Below the pieces are notes generated by a model. That model did not search any database. It was not told the DNA's origin and saw only the letters and a program-made list of their open reading frames with translations. A DNA stretch of 64,000 nt from Companilactobacillus nodensis DSM 19682 = JCM 14932 = NBRC 107160 (GTDB taxonomy: Bacteria > Bacillota > Bacilli > Lactobacillales > Lactobacillaceae), in NCBI RefSeq assembly GCF_000615905.1, contig NZ_BAMN01000007.1, positions 62,001 through 126,000 of the forward strand, given 5' to 3'. Positions 8,348 through 18,851 of this stretch are shown here, one piece after another. Position numbers and translations under genes: made by a program. Positions within the stretch are counted from its first letter, which is position 1. Each line of letters begins with the position of its first letter.

Positions 8348-10039
8348 ATGACCGTAAAAGTTAAAAATAATGAAGTTTCCGTTTTTGCCATCGGGGGCCT
8401 TGGCGAAATCGGTAAAAATATGTACGGTGTTCAATATCAAGATGAACTTGTCATCATTGACGCCGGAATCAAGTTTCCAGAAGATGAACTTCTAGGTATC
8501 GACTACGTAATTTCTGATTACAGTTACCTAGTTGAGAATCAAGATAAGATCAAGGGTCTATTCATCACCCATGGTCACGAAGACCACATTGGTGGTATTC
8601 CTTATCTATTGCAACAACTTCCAAACATTCCTGTTTATGCCGGTCCATTAGCTTGTGCATTGATCAATGGTAAGTTGGAAGAACATGGTCTGCTTAAGTC
8701 TACTAAGATGAACGTTATCAATGAGGATACTGTTGTTAAGTTTCCTAAGTTGAGCGTTTCATTCTTCAGAACTACCCACTCAATTCCTGATACACTCGGT
8801 GTTGCTGTTCACACACCACAAGGTATCATCGTTGAAACTGGTGATTTCAAGTTTGACTTAACACCTGTTGCCGGCTTACCTGCTCCAAATCTACAACGTA
8901 TGGCCCAACTCGGACAAGAAGGCGTTCTTTGTTTACTATCAGATAGTACAAACGCTGAAATACCAACATTTTCTAAGTCCGAACGTTCAGTTGGTCTAAC
9001 AATTCATCAAATATTTGAAACAATTCAAGGAAGAATCATCTTCGCTACCTTTGCTTCAAATATCTATCGTGTTTCTCAAGCTGTTGATGCAGCGATGCAA
9101 CAAGGTAGAAAGATCGCCGTCTTCGGACGAAGTATGGAACAAGCTATCGCCAACGGTCGTGAATTAGGATATCTAAATATCCCTGATGAAATGATTATCG
9201 ATCCACACGAACTTAACCGTACTCCTGCCAATGAGACTTTGATCCTATGTACTGGATCACAAGGTGAACCACTAGCTGCCTTGAGTAGAATTGCTAACGG
9301 TACTCACCGTCAGATCACAATTCAACCTGGTGATACTGTTATCTTCTCAAGTAATCCAATTCCTGGTAACACGATCAGTGTTAACCACTTGATCAACCAA
9401 CTTTCTGAAGCTGGTGCCGAAGTTATCCATGGTAAGGTAAACAACATCCATGCTTCTGGTCACGGTGGTCAAACAGAACAAGAATTGATGCTTAGATTGA
9501 TGAAACCTAAGTTCTTCATGCCAATTCACGGTGAATACAGAATGTTGAAGATACATACTGAATTAGCTGAATTGTGTGATGTTCCGATGGATCACTCATT
9601 CTTGCTTGAAAATGGTGACGTCTTAGCACTTACAAGTGATTCAGCCAGAGTTGCTGGTCACTTCCCTGCTGGAGATGTGTACGTCGATGGTAAGGGTGTT
9701 GGTGATATCGGTAATGTTGTTATCCACGATCGTCAAGTTCTTTCAGAAGAAGGAATGGTCGTTGTTGTAGCAACTATCGATTATCAAAAGCACATCGTCT
9801 TAGCTGGTCCTGATATCCTTTCACGTGGTTTCGTCTATATGCGTGAATCCGGTGAATTGATCAACCAAGCACAGAAACGTGTCTTCCATCTCATCAAGAA
9901 CGCATTTGATGACGATGAAAACAAAGTTACTGAAGCAGCCTTAAAACGTATCATCATTGAAGGACTACAAGAGTTCTTGTACAAACGTACAGCCAGAAAT
10001 CCTGTCATCTTACCAATGTTGATTTCAACTTCAATTTAA
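8348..10039 (+). CDS. rnjA: Ribonuclease J1
   Basis: The 563-residue metallo-beta-lactamase/beta-CASP ribonuclease has both endonuclease and 5'-3' exonuclease activity and acts in mRNA decay and rRNA maturation. It shows the zinc motif [10 protein letters not shown], downstream metal ligands ([18 protein letters not shown]), the beta-CASP region and the IHASGHGGQ segment. Length is normal. It is the second gene of the rpoY operon and is followed by a strong terminator. Confidence 0.95.
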   Translation: MTVKVKNNEVSVFAIGGLGEIGKNMYGVQYQDELVIIDAGIKFPEDELLGIDYVISDYSYLVENQDKIKGLFITHGHEDHIGGIPYLLQQLPNIPVYAGPLACALINGKLEEHGLLKSTKMNVINEDTVVKFPKLSVSFFRTTHSIPDTLGVAVHTPQGIIVETGDFKFDLTPVAGLPAPNLQRMAQLGQEGVLCLLSDSTNAEIPTFSKSERSVGLTIHQIFETIQGRIIFATFASNIYRVSQAVDAAMQQGRKIAVFGRSMEQAIANGRELGYLNIPDEMIIDPHELNRTPANETLILCTGSQGEPLAALSRIANGTHRQITIQPGDTVIFSSNPIPGNTISVNHLINQLSEAGAEVIHGKVNNIHASGHGGQTEQELMLRLMKPKFFMPIHGEYRMLKIHTELAELCDVPMDHSFLLENGDVLALTSDSARVAGHFPAGDVYVDGKGVGDIGNVVIHDRQVLSEEGMVVVVATIDYQKHIVLAGPDILSRGFVYMRESGELINQAQKRVFHLIKNAFDDDENKVTEAALKRIIIEGLQEFLYKRTARNPVILPMLISTSI

Positions 10040-10045
10040 ATTTGC

Positions 10046-10075
10046 AAAAAGCAGATCTTCGGATCTGCTTTTTTT
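10046..10075 (+). terminator. Terminator after rnjA
   Basis: GCAGATC (10051-10057), a TTCG tetraloop and GATCTGC (10062-10068) are followed by a T-run; A before and T after extend the stem. Confidence 0.93.
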
Positions 10076-10076
10076 A

Positions 10077-10106
10077 TTGCCTCAAATTAATATTTTGTGA
10101 TTTAAT
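10077..10106 (+). promoter_or_regulatory. Probable promoter of the lipid kinase gene
   Basis: A -35 TTGCCT (10077-10082), an 18-base spacer and a -10 TTTAAT (10101-10106) lie 33 bases before the kinase start, directly behind the rnjA terminator. Confidence 0.45.
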
Positions 10107-10139
10107 GGAAACATAGTTGTTTTTTTGAGGGGAAAATTC

Positions 10140-11086
10140 ATGTCAAAAGTTGGTAAACTAGAAATAATTTTAAATGAACGTGCTGGTAATGGTCAATCGA
10201 TGCAAGCTTGGAAAAAAGTTCAACATTACTTAGACAATATCAATCTTAACTATCAAGTCCACACAACTCGCAGCAATGGAGACGGAGTTAGAATCGCCAA
10301 GTACCTGGCTAATAACTTAGAACCATACTCCAGGATCATTGTGCTTGGGGGCGACGGAACACTGAATCAATCATTAAATGGCGTTAAACAATCTAATAAT
10401 CCTGATACTCCCCTAGGCTATATTCCTGGTGGTTCTGGAAATGATTTCAGTCGTGGCATCAAGATTCGTAAACAAAATCCCACAGTGCTGATCCAAAAGA
10501 TACTGGCTATGAATGAACCATCCATAATCGACGTCGGTAAAGCACAGTCGCAAGATAACACAAAATACTTCGTCAACAACATTGGTATTGGATAGATGCT
10601 TTCACCGTCTACGAGACTAACCACTCAAAAAGAAAAGATTTACTCAACAAAATGAAACTCGGTACATTGGCCTACGTCTCCAGTTTGGTAACAGTTATCA
10701 AGAATCAAAACTCATTTCCATTAGACGTCACTGTAAATGGTGAAACAAAGCATTTCGATGATGCCTACATTGTTTCAGCTACTAATCATCCCTACTTTGG
10801 TGGCGGTGTAGCCATTGATCCACTAGCGACACCATTCGATCAAAAACTAGACTTGGTGATCGTTCATAAAATATCTGGTTTAACCTTTATTAAATTATTC
10901 ACTGAATTATTTACCAATGGATCTCACTTGAAAGATAAAAACGTTTGGCATACTCAAGCCGCGACATACCACTTGACCAGTTATGCCCCGGAACACGGGC
11001 AAATGGATGGCGAGGAGTTGGGACAACACAATTTTGATATTGATTTTACGGTTGCTCAACACAAATTTTGGATACCATTACACTAA
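10140..11086 (+). CDS. dagK: Diacylglycerol kinase family lipid kinase (frameshifted near 10593)
   Basis: The product belongs to the DagK/YegS/BmrU family, which phosphorylates diacylglycerol or related lipids at the membrane. Visible motifs are an early LIEIILNERAGNG-like segment, the nucleotide motif GGDGTLNQSLNG and IPGGSGNDFSRG. The frame stops at GIG-TAG near 10593; one restored T (GGAT(T)AGATGCT) gives GIGLDAFTVYETN and joins the C-terminal half, which carries FGGGVAIDPLATPFD and QMDGEEL. The start ATG at 10140 follows GAGGGG. Likely a sequence error, since both halves are well preserved. Confidence 0.85.
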
Positions 11087-11128
11087 AAGAAGCTTAGTAC
11101 ACGAGTTATTCGTCTACTAAGCTTCTTT
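11086..11128. terminator. Bidirectional terminator between dagK and recD2
   Basis: A 14-bp stem, AAAGAAGCTTAGTA (11086-11099) with TACTAAGCTTCTTT (11115-11128), serves two convergent genes. The recD2 stop codon at 11117-11119 is inside the stem and the dagK stop touches its other side. Confidence 0.88.
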
Positions 11129-13519
11129 CTTTTGCATAAAATCAAACGGTGTAACATTTTCCATTCCGATCATTGGGTCGATCGAACTATCCATGACCAT
11201 ATCCAAAGTTAAAATATAGTCTTTGGGTTTTTCATCCACTACCTCGGTACTATCAGCCGCTTCAGTCTTTGTCTCTTCAGGTTTAACTTTAAAGGTTTCG
11301 AAGATACGTTCCTTCAAAGTGGTATTTCGTTCCGACGATTGATCAGTAATAGAACGCTCAAAGGCCGACCTATCACCTACCATGATCAAAAGCTTTCGTG
11401 AACGAGTGATTGCCGTGTACAACAAATTCCGTCGTAACATTCTTGATTCTTCATTCACTAGTGGCAAAATAACCATTTCAAATTCAGAACCCTGTGCCTT
11501 GTGAATTGATGTGCAATAGGCTAAAGCAATATTGGTCCAATCTTTTCGATCCAACGTAACTTCATTACCATCAAAATCAATGACCAATTTGTCAACATGA
11601 TCAGTATTTTCCTTGGCTAACAAAATACCAACTATCTTACCAATCTCACCATTAAAGACATTATCCTCAGGTGTATTGACTAAATAAACTACCTTATCCT
11701 TGATTCGATAATGAACATTTCCCATAGCAACTTCCTTACGCTTGGGAGTCATCGGATTAACAACATCTTGAATCGTCTGATTCAAATTATCTATTCCAGC
11801 AATCCCACGGTACATCGGTGCTAAAACTTGCACATCCGCAATATCAAAACCACGTTCACTGGATTTACTGATAATTTGTGAGAGAACCTCCGGAACATTA
11901 CGACTATTACTGCGAATATAACTGCGATCAGATTTATTCTGAAAAACATCATCATTGACTATGCCTTCATTTACATCGTGTGCCAATTGAATGATAGTGG
12001 AATCTTCATCTTGTCGATGGATATCCTTCAGAATCGTCGTTGGAAATACTTGACTGCTGATCATGTCAGAAAAAATCTGTCCAGGTCCAACTGATGGCAA
12101 CTGATCCTTATCACCAACTAAGACAACTTGTGTTCCCGGTTGAACTGCCGTGATCAAAGTTCTGAATAACTTCGTATCGACCATCGACATCTCATCAATA
12201 ATCAATAATTTACAATCCAAAGTTGATTCGGCAAACTCATCATCTTCCGTTCCAGTCAGCCCCAACAAACGGTGAATCGTCATTGCAGGAAGTCCTGTGG
12301 ATTCGCCCATGTGCTTAGCAGCACGACCAGTTGGTGCCGCCAACGCAATCGCATAATCTTCAGAAGATGGATCTAAAGTAGCATCATTCAACTTGGCATA
12401 CGCTGCCACAATTCCATTAATAATGGTTGTCTTACCAGTACCGGGACCACCAGTTAGTAGGAATAACGAATGTGTCAGTGATTGCTTAATAGCCTCTTCT
12501 TGCGATGGATCATACTTGACCTTGAACATTTTCTCAACATGTTTTAATTCTTTTTTGAATTCCTTATCCCTCCAAGAAACACCCTTGAAGGTGTCAGTAA
12601 TCATTTTTAACGATTGAGAGATTGACCATTCAGCATCAAAATAATTCTTATCATAAACACGATCATCTTCGACCAAAAGGACTCCATCATTGACTAGATC
12701 ACGTAAACAGTTAGCAATTTTTTCGCCTAACTCAGCTCCATTTTGATTACCGGACTGTAGAACTCCTATTGCACGTTTTAAGAGCTCTTCTTTGAAGATA
12801 TAAGTATCTCCTGTATTCTGTATCAAAACCGTCACAAACTGTACGAGAGCACCCTTAATACGACGTGGATCATCTTCAGGTATCCCCAGACGCTTGGCCA
12901 ACTCGTCGGCACGCTTAAATCCAATCCCCTTAACTTCAGTAACTAACTTATAGGGATCTTCGTTGAGGACTTCAAGAGTCTTCACACCATACTTCTGATA
13001 AATACGTGCTCCCAAAACATTACCGAATCCAAAACTATTGAGTTGATATAGCACTTGTTCCGTTTGATGATTTTTAGAGATTTGTTCAACAATTAAATTA
13101 GTCTTCTCTTCACCAAGTTTTAAAAAATCCAATGCATTAGGATCTTGCAATATTTTATCAATTGCATCTGTACCTAACTCATCAACAATCTTCTCAGCTT
13201 TTTTTTTGCCGATTCCTGGAAACTCTTCTCCAGAAAAGAAATTGACGAGTTCCTTGCGACCATTAGGACGACTATGTTGATAAGTATCAGCTTGGAATTG
13301 CTTACCGTATTTGGGGTGGTCGATCATTCGTCCTTCAAACTTGTACTCTTCTTCTTCAGAAATATCACCGAAACTACCGGTTACAACAATGTCAGTCCCA
13401 TCCCAATCGGTATTAGTCTTTTTTATCTTGATCGTAAAAATCTTAAAAAGATTCTCTGGATTTTCAAAAAAAATAGCTTTGACAGTGCCAATGAAATATT
13501 CCTTTTCACTTTCTGCCAT
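11117..13519 (-). CDS. recD2: ATP-dependent RecD-like DNA helicase RecD2
   Basis: The 800-residue SF1B 5'-3' helicase belongs to the RecD2/TraA type that works without RecBC and takes part in replication-fork repair. It has the long N-terminal region with helix-hairpin-helix repeats (about 90-210), Walker A GGPGTGKTTI at about 345-355, Walker B LLIIDEMSMVD, VGDKDQLPSVGPG, and late motifs AYCTSIHKAQGSEF and LLYTAITRSRKLL. It overlaps the upstream TPR gene by 14 bases, so the two are translationally coupled, as in the Bacillus yrrB-yrrC pair. Confidence 0.94.
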   Translation of the reverse strand: MAESEKEYFIGTVKAIFFENPENLFKIFTIKIKKTNTDWDGTDIVVTGSFGDISEEEEYKFEGRMIDHPKYGKQFQADTYQHSRPNGRKELVNFFSGEEFPGIGKKKAEKIVDELGTDAIDKILQDPNALDFLKLGEEKTNLIVEQISKNHQTEQVLYQLNSFGFGNVLGARIYQKYGVKTLEVLNEDPYKLVTEVKGIGFKRADELAKRLGIPEDDPRRIKGALVQFVTVLIQNTGDTYIFKEELLKRAIGVLQSGNQNGAELGEKIANCLRDLVNDGVLLVEDDRVYDKNYFDAEWSISQSLKMITDTFKGVSWRDKEFKKELKHVEKMFKVKYDPSQEEAIKQSLTHSLFLLTGGPGTGKTTIINGIVAAYAKLNDATLDPSSEDYAIALAAPTGRAAKHMGESTGLPAMTIHRLLGLTGTEDDEFAESTLDCKLLIIDEMSMVDTKLFRTLITAVQPGTQVVLVGDKDQLPSVGPGQIFSDMISSQVFPTTILKDIHRQDEDSTIIQLAHDVNEGIVNDDVFQNKSDRSYIRSNSRNVPEVLSQIISKSSERGFDIADVQVLAPMYRGIAGIDNLNQTIQDVVNPMTPKRKEVAMGNVHYRIKDKVVYLVNTPEDNVFNGEIGKIVGILLAKENTDHVDKLVIDFDGNEVTLDRKDWTNIALAYCTSIHKAQGSEFEMVILPLVNEESRMLRRNLLYTAITRSRKLLIMVGDRSAFERSITDQSSERNTTLKERIFETFKVKPEETKTEAADSTEVVDEKPKDYILTLDMVMDSSIDPMIGMENVTPFDFMQKKEA

Positions 13520-14150
13520 TGCTATCTCCAGTCTTAGTCAAATATTTTTGTAGATTTGACAATTTCTTTTCATTCTTCAAATAATATTTTTCATCCAACT
13601 TCTTAGATTTATTCAAGTATTCTTGATAGTCCTGGTTCAAATTCATCGCACACAAGGCTATGTTGAAGTAATACTTAGCACTTGGTTTGATTGCATTAGC
13701 CTTTTCATAATAATTCTTCGATTCTGCAAAGTTACCATTCGCTAGCAGCAAATCTGCCATTAATTCCACTCCAGCAACATCATCGGGATTCTTTTCAGTT
13801 GCAGTCAGTGCATAGACGATTGCCATTTGCTTCTTACCTTGCTCATCCAATGTCTTGGCCTGCATGAAGTAAGCTTCGAAACCATAATTATCTTGAATTA
13901 ATTTTTGGAAGATATCACTAGCCTTATCATATTTAGCGGCCATAAAGTAAACATTTCCTAAATTGTAACGTAAGTCCTTTTCACCCGGAAAGTTAGTTAA
14001 CGAGCGAAGCAATAATTCTTCAGCCTGTTCCAGATCCCCGACCTCAACCAAATAAGCTGACAACTTGAGTACCTTACTCAATTGCTTACTATTGGTATTC
14101 AAGTCATCAACTAATTTCTTAATTTCTTTTTCAATTTTCTTCTTATCCAT
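13506..14150 (-). CDS. Tetratricopeptide-repeat protein (YrrB-like)
   Basis: The protein has 214 residues and is made almost wholly of TPR-type helix pairs, for example AYLVEVGDLEQAEELLLRS, YNLGNVYFMAAKYDKASDIF and LMADLLLANGNFAESKNYYE. No enzyme motif is seen. It lies between a phosphatase-like gene and recD2, overlapping the latter. A TPR gene before recD2 is conserved in Firmicutes, suggesting a scaffold role, but the partner is unknown. Confidence 0.8.
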   Translation of the reverse strand: MDKKKIEKEIKKLVDDLNTNSKQLSKVLKLSAYLVEVGDLEQAEELLLRSLTNFPGEKDLRYNLGNVYFMAAKYDKASDIFQKLIQDNYGFEAYFMQAKTLDEQGKKQMAIVYALTATEKNPDDVAGVELMADLLLANGNFAESKNYYEKANAIKPSAKYYFNIALCAMNLNQDYQEYLNKSKKLDEKYYLKNEKKLSNLQKYLTKTGDSNGRK

Positions 14151-14158
14151 TTAATACC

Positions 14159-14809
14159 TCAAATCGTATCTGTACTTGATAACTTCTTGTCCAGATAACC
14201 CGTTTCATTCCACTTGATAAGTTTATATTCACCATTTGAATATTGTAAATGCGTCAAACTAGTATTAGAGAGACCGCCATTCTTCCGAATATCTGCGACC
14301 TTTGCACCAAGTAACGATTGGATGCAAGTTACCAAGGCAGCACCATGGCTAACGATCAACGCCGAACTATCACTTGCACTCTCATCCACGATGTTTTGTA
14401 CCGCTTCATTGGTCCGTTTGGCAACTTGTTCGAACGACTCCCCTTGAATACGTTCATAGTCGTATGTGCTTGGTTCAAATCTAAATGAGTGAATTACTTC
14501 TGGCATTTCTTTTTCTAGTTTAACAAATTTTTGACCTTCCATAATGCCAAGGTCAAACTCACGTAATCCGTCAACAACTGTCAATGGAATATTGCGATTC
14601 ATGTCTTTTAGCAGAGTTTCTGCTGTAGTTTTCGCTCTTGGCAAGGGGCTAGTGTAAGCATGATCGATTCTCACATGCTGAAGTCTTCCTGCCAATTTGT
14701 TAATATCATGCAAGCTTTCTGGCAGTAATGGCGAGTCACCATGTCCACCTTGATATTTACCCTCTAAATTCCATTCCGTTTTTCCGTGTCTGACAAAATA
14801 CAAATCCAT
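14159..14809 (-). CDS. Histidine phosphatase / phosphoglycerate mutase family protein
   Basis: The 216-residue protein opens with YFVRHGKTEWN, the phospho-acceptor histidine motif, has an EFDLGIMEG segment with the catalytic acid and ends with IVSHGAAL, the second histidine. These are the three family marks. It may be a phosphatase of the GpmB/PhoE kind; the substrate is unknown. I chose the ATG at 14809 because AAGGTG lies 8 bases upstream; a GTG at 14818 would overlap that site. First gene of the gpm-TPR-recD2 operon. Confidence 0.85.
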   Translation of the reverse strand: MDLYFVRHGKTEWNLEGKYQGGHGDSPLLPESLHDINKLAGRLQHVRIDHAYTSPLPRAKTTAETLLKDMNRNIPLTVVDGLREFDLGIMEGQKFVKLEKEMPEVIHSFRFEPSTYDYERIQGESFEQVAKRTNEAVQNIVDESASDSSALIVSHGAALVTCIQSLLGAKVADIRKNGGLSNTSLTHLQYSNGEYKLIKWNETGYLDKKLSSTDTI

Positions 14810-14840
14810 ATTATTCACCTTACAAAGTTAATTAGTTACT

Positions 14841-14869
14841 ATTATGAAGATTTTCAGGTTTATTTTCAA
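14841..14869 (-). promoter_or_regulatory. Promoter of the mutase-TPR-recD2 operon
   Basis: On the minus strand a -35 TTGAAA (14869-14864), a 17-base spacer and a -10 CATAAT (14846-14841) stand 31 bases before the start codon. This is a good sigma-A match. Confidence 0.65.
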
Positions 14870-14929
14870 GTTATGGGTGTGTTTGTTGCTATGTTTTATT
14901 GCCGCCTACGAACCCAAGAAAGTTTTCAT

Positions 14930-14974
14930 GCTGTGTGACCGATCCAGGCCAAGGTCTTGGATCTCGATTATGAG
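14930..14974 (+). repeat. Structured repeat, copy A (plus orientation)
   Basis: These 45 bases match copy B (15300-15344, opposite strand) at 37 positions, and every difference is a transition. The core is a hairpin, GATCCAG/TTGGATC. Three of its base pairs differ between the copies with pairing kept on both sides. A short GCCG/CGGC pair at about 14901 and 14992 and a TTTTCAT/ATGAGAAAA pair could close the structure. It lies in the 630-base gap between the mutase gene and mnmA, which otherwise shows a promoter, a terminator and AT-rich sequence. Family unknown to me. Confidence 0.6.
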
Positions 14975-15127
14975 AAAATTCCTTGTGTCCTCCGGCTAAT
15001 TACTTTGTAAAATCAAAACTAGTAAGAATTATTAATTCTCACAATCATTAGATATTATAGTTTCTGAAAAATAGAAATGATGTACTCAAATTTTAATATC
15101 AGAACAATACCCATATATACGAGTAAT

Positions 15128-15172
15128 AAAAAAGTCCCTCAAGCTATACAAGATATGCATAACCCAAGGGAC
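15128..15172 (-). terminator. Terminator downstream of mnmA and structured element B
   Basis: On the minus strand GTCCCTTGGGTTAT (15172-15159) pairs along its full length, with several G-T wobbles, with ATAGCTTGAGGGAC (15147-15134), and six T follow. It is the first clear terminator after mnmA, about 275 bases past its stop, so element B would be in the mnmA 3' untranslated region unless it has its own promoter. Confidence 0.75.
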
Positions 15173-15223
15173 ACTATTTATATCAATTAAAGTAACACTA
15201 GCATACGTGTTTGATTGATGGAA

Positions 15224-15347
15224 CCAGTTGTGAAAGTGGCGTTAGAAGGCGATTTACCTTCTTATACCACTGACGATTATGAGATTTGTGGAAGCAAAGC
15301 TCACAATCGAGGTCCGAGACCTCGGCTCGGACCGGTCACACAACAGG
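15224..15347 (-). ncRNA. Candidate multibranched structured RNA (contains repeat copy B)
   Basis: Read on the minus strand, an outer stem CCTGTTGTG/CACAACTGG (8 of 9 pairs) closes three hairpins in a row. They are GGTCCGAG/CTCGGACC (perfect 8 bp); CGATTGTGAG/CTCATAATCG (10 bp with one G-U pair); and AGTGG/CCACT with an inner GAAGG/CCTTC. The G-U pair would be an A-C mismatch on the plus strand, which favours minus-strand transcription. A terminator lies 50 bases downstream. This four-way, tRNA-like layout has no anticodon or CCA signature, so it is not a tRNA. I do not recognise the class. Confidence 0.55.
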
Positions 15348-15444
15348 TGGAATCAATTGAACTCGTATGCGGCCAAAACGAGTTACAAACTCAATAGTCT
15401 AGGTAATGCTCAAATGTTCCCGTCCTTTGACGCGCTCTAAAACT

Positions 15445-16581
<1,137 letters not shown>

Positions 16582-16917
16582 TTAGCTCTTCACTAAAACT
16601 TTCTTTTCAATCATAAAATCTAATAAATATCTAAGGTCACTGACTTCTTTATCAGTATCCTTCAATTTGAAGATATTAAGATTGTGCATGCCACTCTTAT
16701 CAGTAGTAGCTAATTTAAGATTATCCAAATCTTTATTGATGGTAATTTTCAAGACATAACGGGCATCATATGGTGAACTACCGTTGATGGGACGTTCAAG
16801 GCGGAAATTACCTTGTTTAGTTTCTTGAAAACCGACATCTCGTAATGCGTATTTTTTGATTTCGGGACTAAGTTCATAAAACTCCGTATCACCCAAAATT
16901 TGTGCCTTTTTACTCAT
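16582..16917 (-). CDS. DUF1831 family protein
   Basis: The 111-residue soluble protein matches the DUF1831 family of Lactobacillales, recognised from MSKKAQILGDTEFYELSPEIKKYALRD at the start (quoted here as positions 1-27; key part ELSPEIKKYALRD). The gene sits between the cysteine desulfurase and mnmA, its usual place, which hints at a part in sulfur transfer for tRNA thiolation. No catalytic motif is visible and the function is unknown. Confidence 0.75.
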   Translation of the reverse strand: MSKKAQILGDTEFYELSPEIKKYALRDVGFQETKQGNFRLERPINGSSPYDARYVLKITINKDLDNLKLATTDKSGMHNLNIFKLKDTDKEVSDLRYLLDFMIEKKVLVKS

Positions 16918-16970
16918 AGTAAAAACCTCCTAAGTGAAATTCTTCATAAATATAGTCTGAATAAAGACAA

Positions 16971-18119
16971 CTAATTAGTCAAGTCTTTAATAATATCGAC
17001 TAATTTATTAGAGAATTTAACAATTTCATCTTCAGTATTGTCTTTTCCAAAACTAATACGGATAGAATCATTGATCTTTGGACTGTCCTCACCAAACATA
17101 GCTACTAAGACGTGTGAAGGTTCAAGGCTTCCTGCTGTACAAGCAGATCCACCGGAAACAGCAAATTGTTCTAGATCTAGTCTAGTTAACAATACGCCGC
17201 GATCAATCCCTGGCAGATAGAGATTGAAGACATGATTCAAAGCGTGCTCATCGGTTGGTCCATTTACTTCAAATGGAACATCATTTGCTTTTAAAATTTC
17301 TTGGATTTTTTGTTTGAATCCAAAATAACGATCACGACGTTCATCCTTTACTTCAGGAGTAATAAGTTTGACCGCCTGAGCAAAACCGGCAATGGCAGGA
17401 ACATTTTCAGTACCAGCACGTCGCTTAGTTTCTTGATCGCCACCCTTAACAAATGAAGGGATATGAATATCATCATTAATATATAAGAAACCAATAAACT
17501 TAGGACCGTTGATCTTATGAGCTGATGTTGACATCATATCGATATGTTCAGCATGAACATCAATATCCTCTTGACCATATGCTTGTACAGCATCAGTGTG
17601 GAAGAAAGCTTGATGATCCTTTAACAAATTACCGATTTCAGCAATTGGGTTTTTTGCTCCAGTCTCGTTATTACCATACATAACTGTAACCAGAATCGTA
17701 TCATCAGTTAAAGCAGTTTTTACTTGATCAACTGTTATTTCACCACGACGATTGGGTTTGAGATAAGTAATATCAAATCCTAATGTCTCAAGATAAGCCA
17801 TTGATTTCAATATCGCCTCATGTTCAACAGCCGTAGTAATAATATGTTTACCTAATTTTTGACGTGACAAAGCTGTTTCAATAACAGCAGTATTATCACT
17901 TTCAGTTCCACCGCTTGTAAAAACGATTTCTGAATCTTTGGCATTAATACTTTGGGCAATAGTATGACGACTTTCATCCAATACTTTGCGTGCTTGACGA
18001 CCAAAATAATTGGTTGCGGATGCATTTCCAAAGTTATTTGCCATTTGCTCAGAAATAACATCAACAACTTCCGTAGCCATTGGTGTTGTGGCAGCATTAT
18101 CTAAATAAGTAAACTCCAA
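16971..18119 (-). CDS. Cysteine desulfurase (IscS/NifS family) of the mnmA module
   Basis: The 382-residue PLP enzyme takes sulfur from cysteine as a persulfide. Seen are YLDNAATTP at the N-terminus, FTSGGTESDNTA, the PLP lysine in STSAHKINGPK and the sulfur-carrying Cys in SGGSACTAG. The start is a TTG at 18119 after AAGGGG. Placed upstream of DUF1831 and mnmA, it most likely feeds MnmA (YrvO-like). A second, separate desulfurase lies beside thiI at 48.9-50.0 kb. Confidence 0.92.
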   Translation of the reverse strand: MEFTYLDNAATTPMATEVVDVISEQMANNFGNASATNYFGRQARKVLDESRHTIAQSINAKDSEIVFTSGGTESDNTAVIETALSRQKLGKHIITTAVEHEAILKSMAYLETLGFDITYLKPNRRGEITVDQVKTALTDDTILVTVMYGNNETGAKNPIAEIGNLLKDHQAFFHTDAVQAYGQEDIDVHAEHIDMMSTSAHKINGPKFIGFLYINDDIHIPSFVKGGDQETKRRAGTENVPAIAGFAQAVKLITPEVKDERRDRYFGFKQKIQEILKANDVPFEVNGPTDEHALNHVFNLYLPGIDRGVLLTRLDLEQFAVSGGSACTAGSLEPSHVLVAMFGEDSPKINDSIRISFGKDNTEDEIVKFSNKLVDIIKDLTN

Positions 18120-18134
18120 TTTAAAAATCCCCTT

Positions 18135-18827
18135 CTATACTTCTTGATCCAAGAAATTTAATAACATTTGTACCGACTTACGACCAGCTTCAACAACGAA
18201 GTCGTCGAAATTAACACTAGCATCTTCGTCTCCCACATCACTCATCGAACGAATTACAACGAATGGTGTTTTGAATTGTGCACAAACCTGAGCCACAGCT
18301 GCACCTTCCATTTCAGATGCCAAAACATCTGGGAACGACTTTTTAATTGTAGCAATTTTTTCATTTGAGTCAATAAATTGGTCTCCGGTAACAATTAAAC
18401 CGGTGTGAGAATTCAATCCTGTTCTCTTGGCAGCAGCTTGAATTTTCTCAACATAGTCCTCGTCAGCATAAAAATACAATGATTGTTGTGGCAATTGTCC
18501 AATTGCATAACCAAAACCAGTTGCATCAACATCGTGATATGCCAAGCGACGTGAAATCACTACATCACCGATCTTCAAGCCTTCACCAACACCACCAGCT
18601 GAACCGGTATTAACTACGAAGTCAGGTTGGTAACGGTCATTGATCAAAGTTGTTGTCATCCCTGCTTGAACTTTACCAATACCACTTTGTGCTAAATAAA
18701 CTGAATGTGTCTTGTAAGTACCGATAGTGAATTCAACACCAGCAACTGTTTCATTTTTTACATCACTTAACGATTCTCTAAGTAATTTGATTTCTTCTTC
18801 CATTGGAACGATTACGCCAATTTTCAT
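18135..18827 (-). CDS. mtnN: 5'-methylthioadenosine / S-adenosylhomocysteine nucleosidase
   Basis: The 230-residue enzyme cleaves adenine from methylthioadenosine and S-adenosylhomocysteine, recycling by-products of SAM use. It carries the phosphorylase-family pattern: GVIVPMEEEIKLLRE, NTGSAGGVGEGLKIGDVV, and ASEMEGAAVAQV with the nucleoside-binding Met-Glu, followed by RSMSDVGD with the catalytic Asp. The start ATG has AAGGAG upstream. Confidence 0.95.
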   Translation of the reverse strand: MKIGVIVPMEEEIKLLRESLSDVKNETVAGVEFTIGTYKTHSVYLAQSGIGKVQAGMTTTLINDRYQPDFVVNTGSAGGVGEGLKIGDVVISRRLAYHDVDATGFGYAIGQLPQQSLYFYADEDYVEKIQAAAKRTGLNSHTGLIVTGDQFIDSNEKIATIKKSFPDVLASEMEGAAVAQVCAQFKTPFVVIRSMSDVGDEDASVNFDDFVVEAGRKSVQMLLNFLDQEV

Positions 18828-18851
18828 TTAAAAATTCTCCTTATATACTGT

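Noticed and set aside
15224-15347. tRNA gene in the structured element
   Set aside because: Three hairpins and a closing stem are present, but no anticodon loop, T-loop TTC or CCA end, and stem lengths do not fit.
15215-15397. 60-codon open frame on the plus strand in the mutase-mnmA gap
   Set aside because: No ribosome binding site, no family resemblance, and it covers the hairpins of the structured element.
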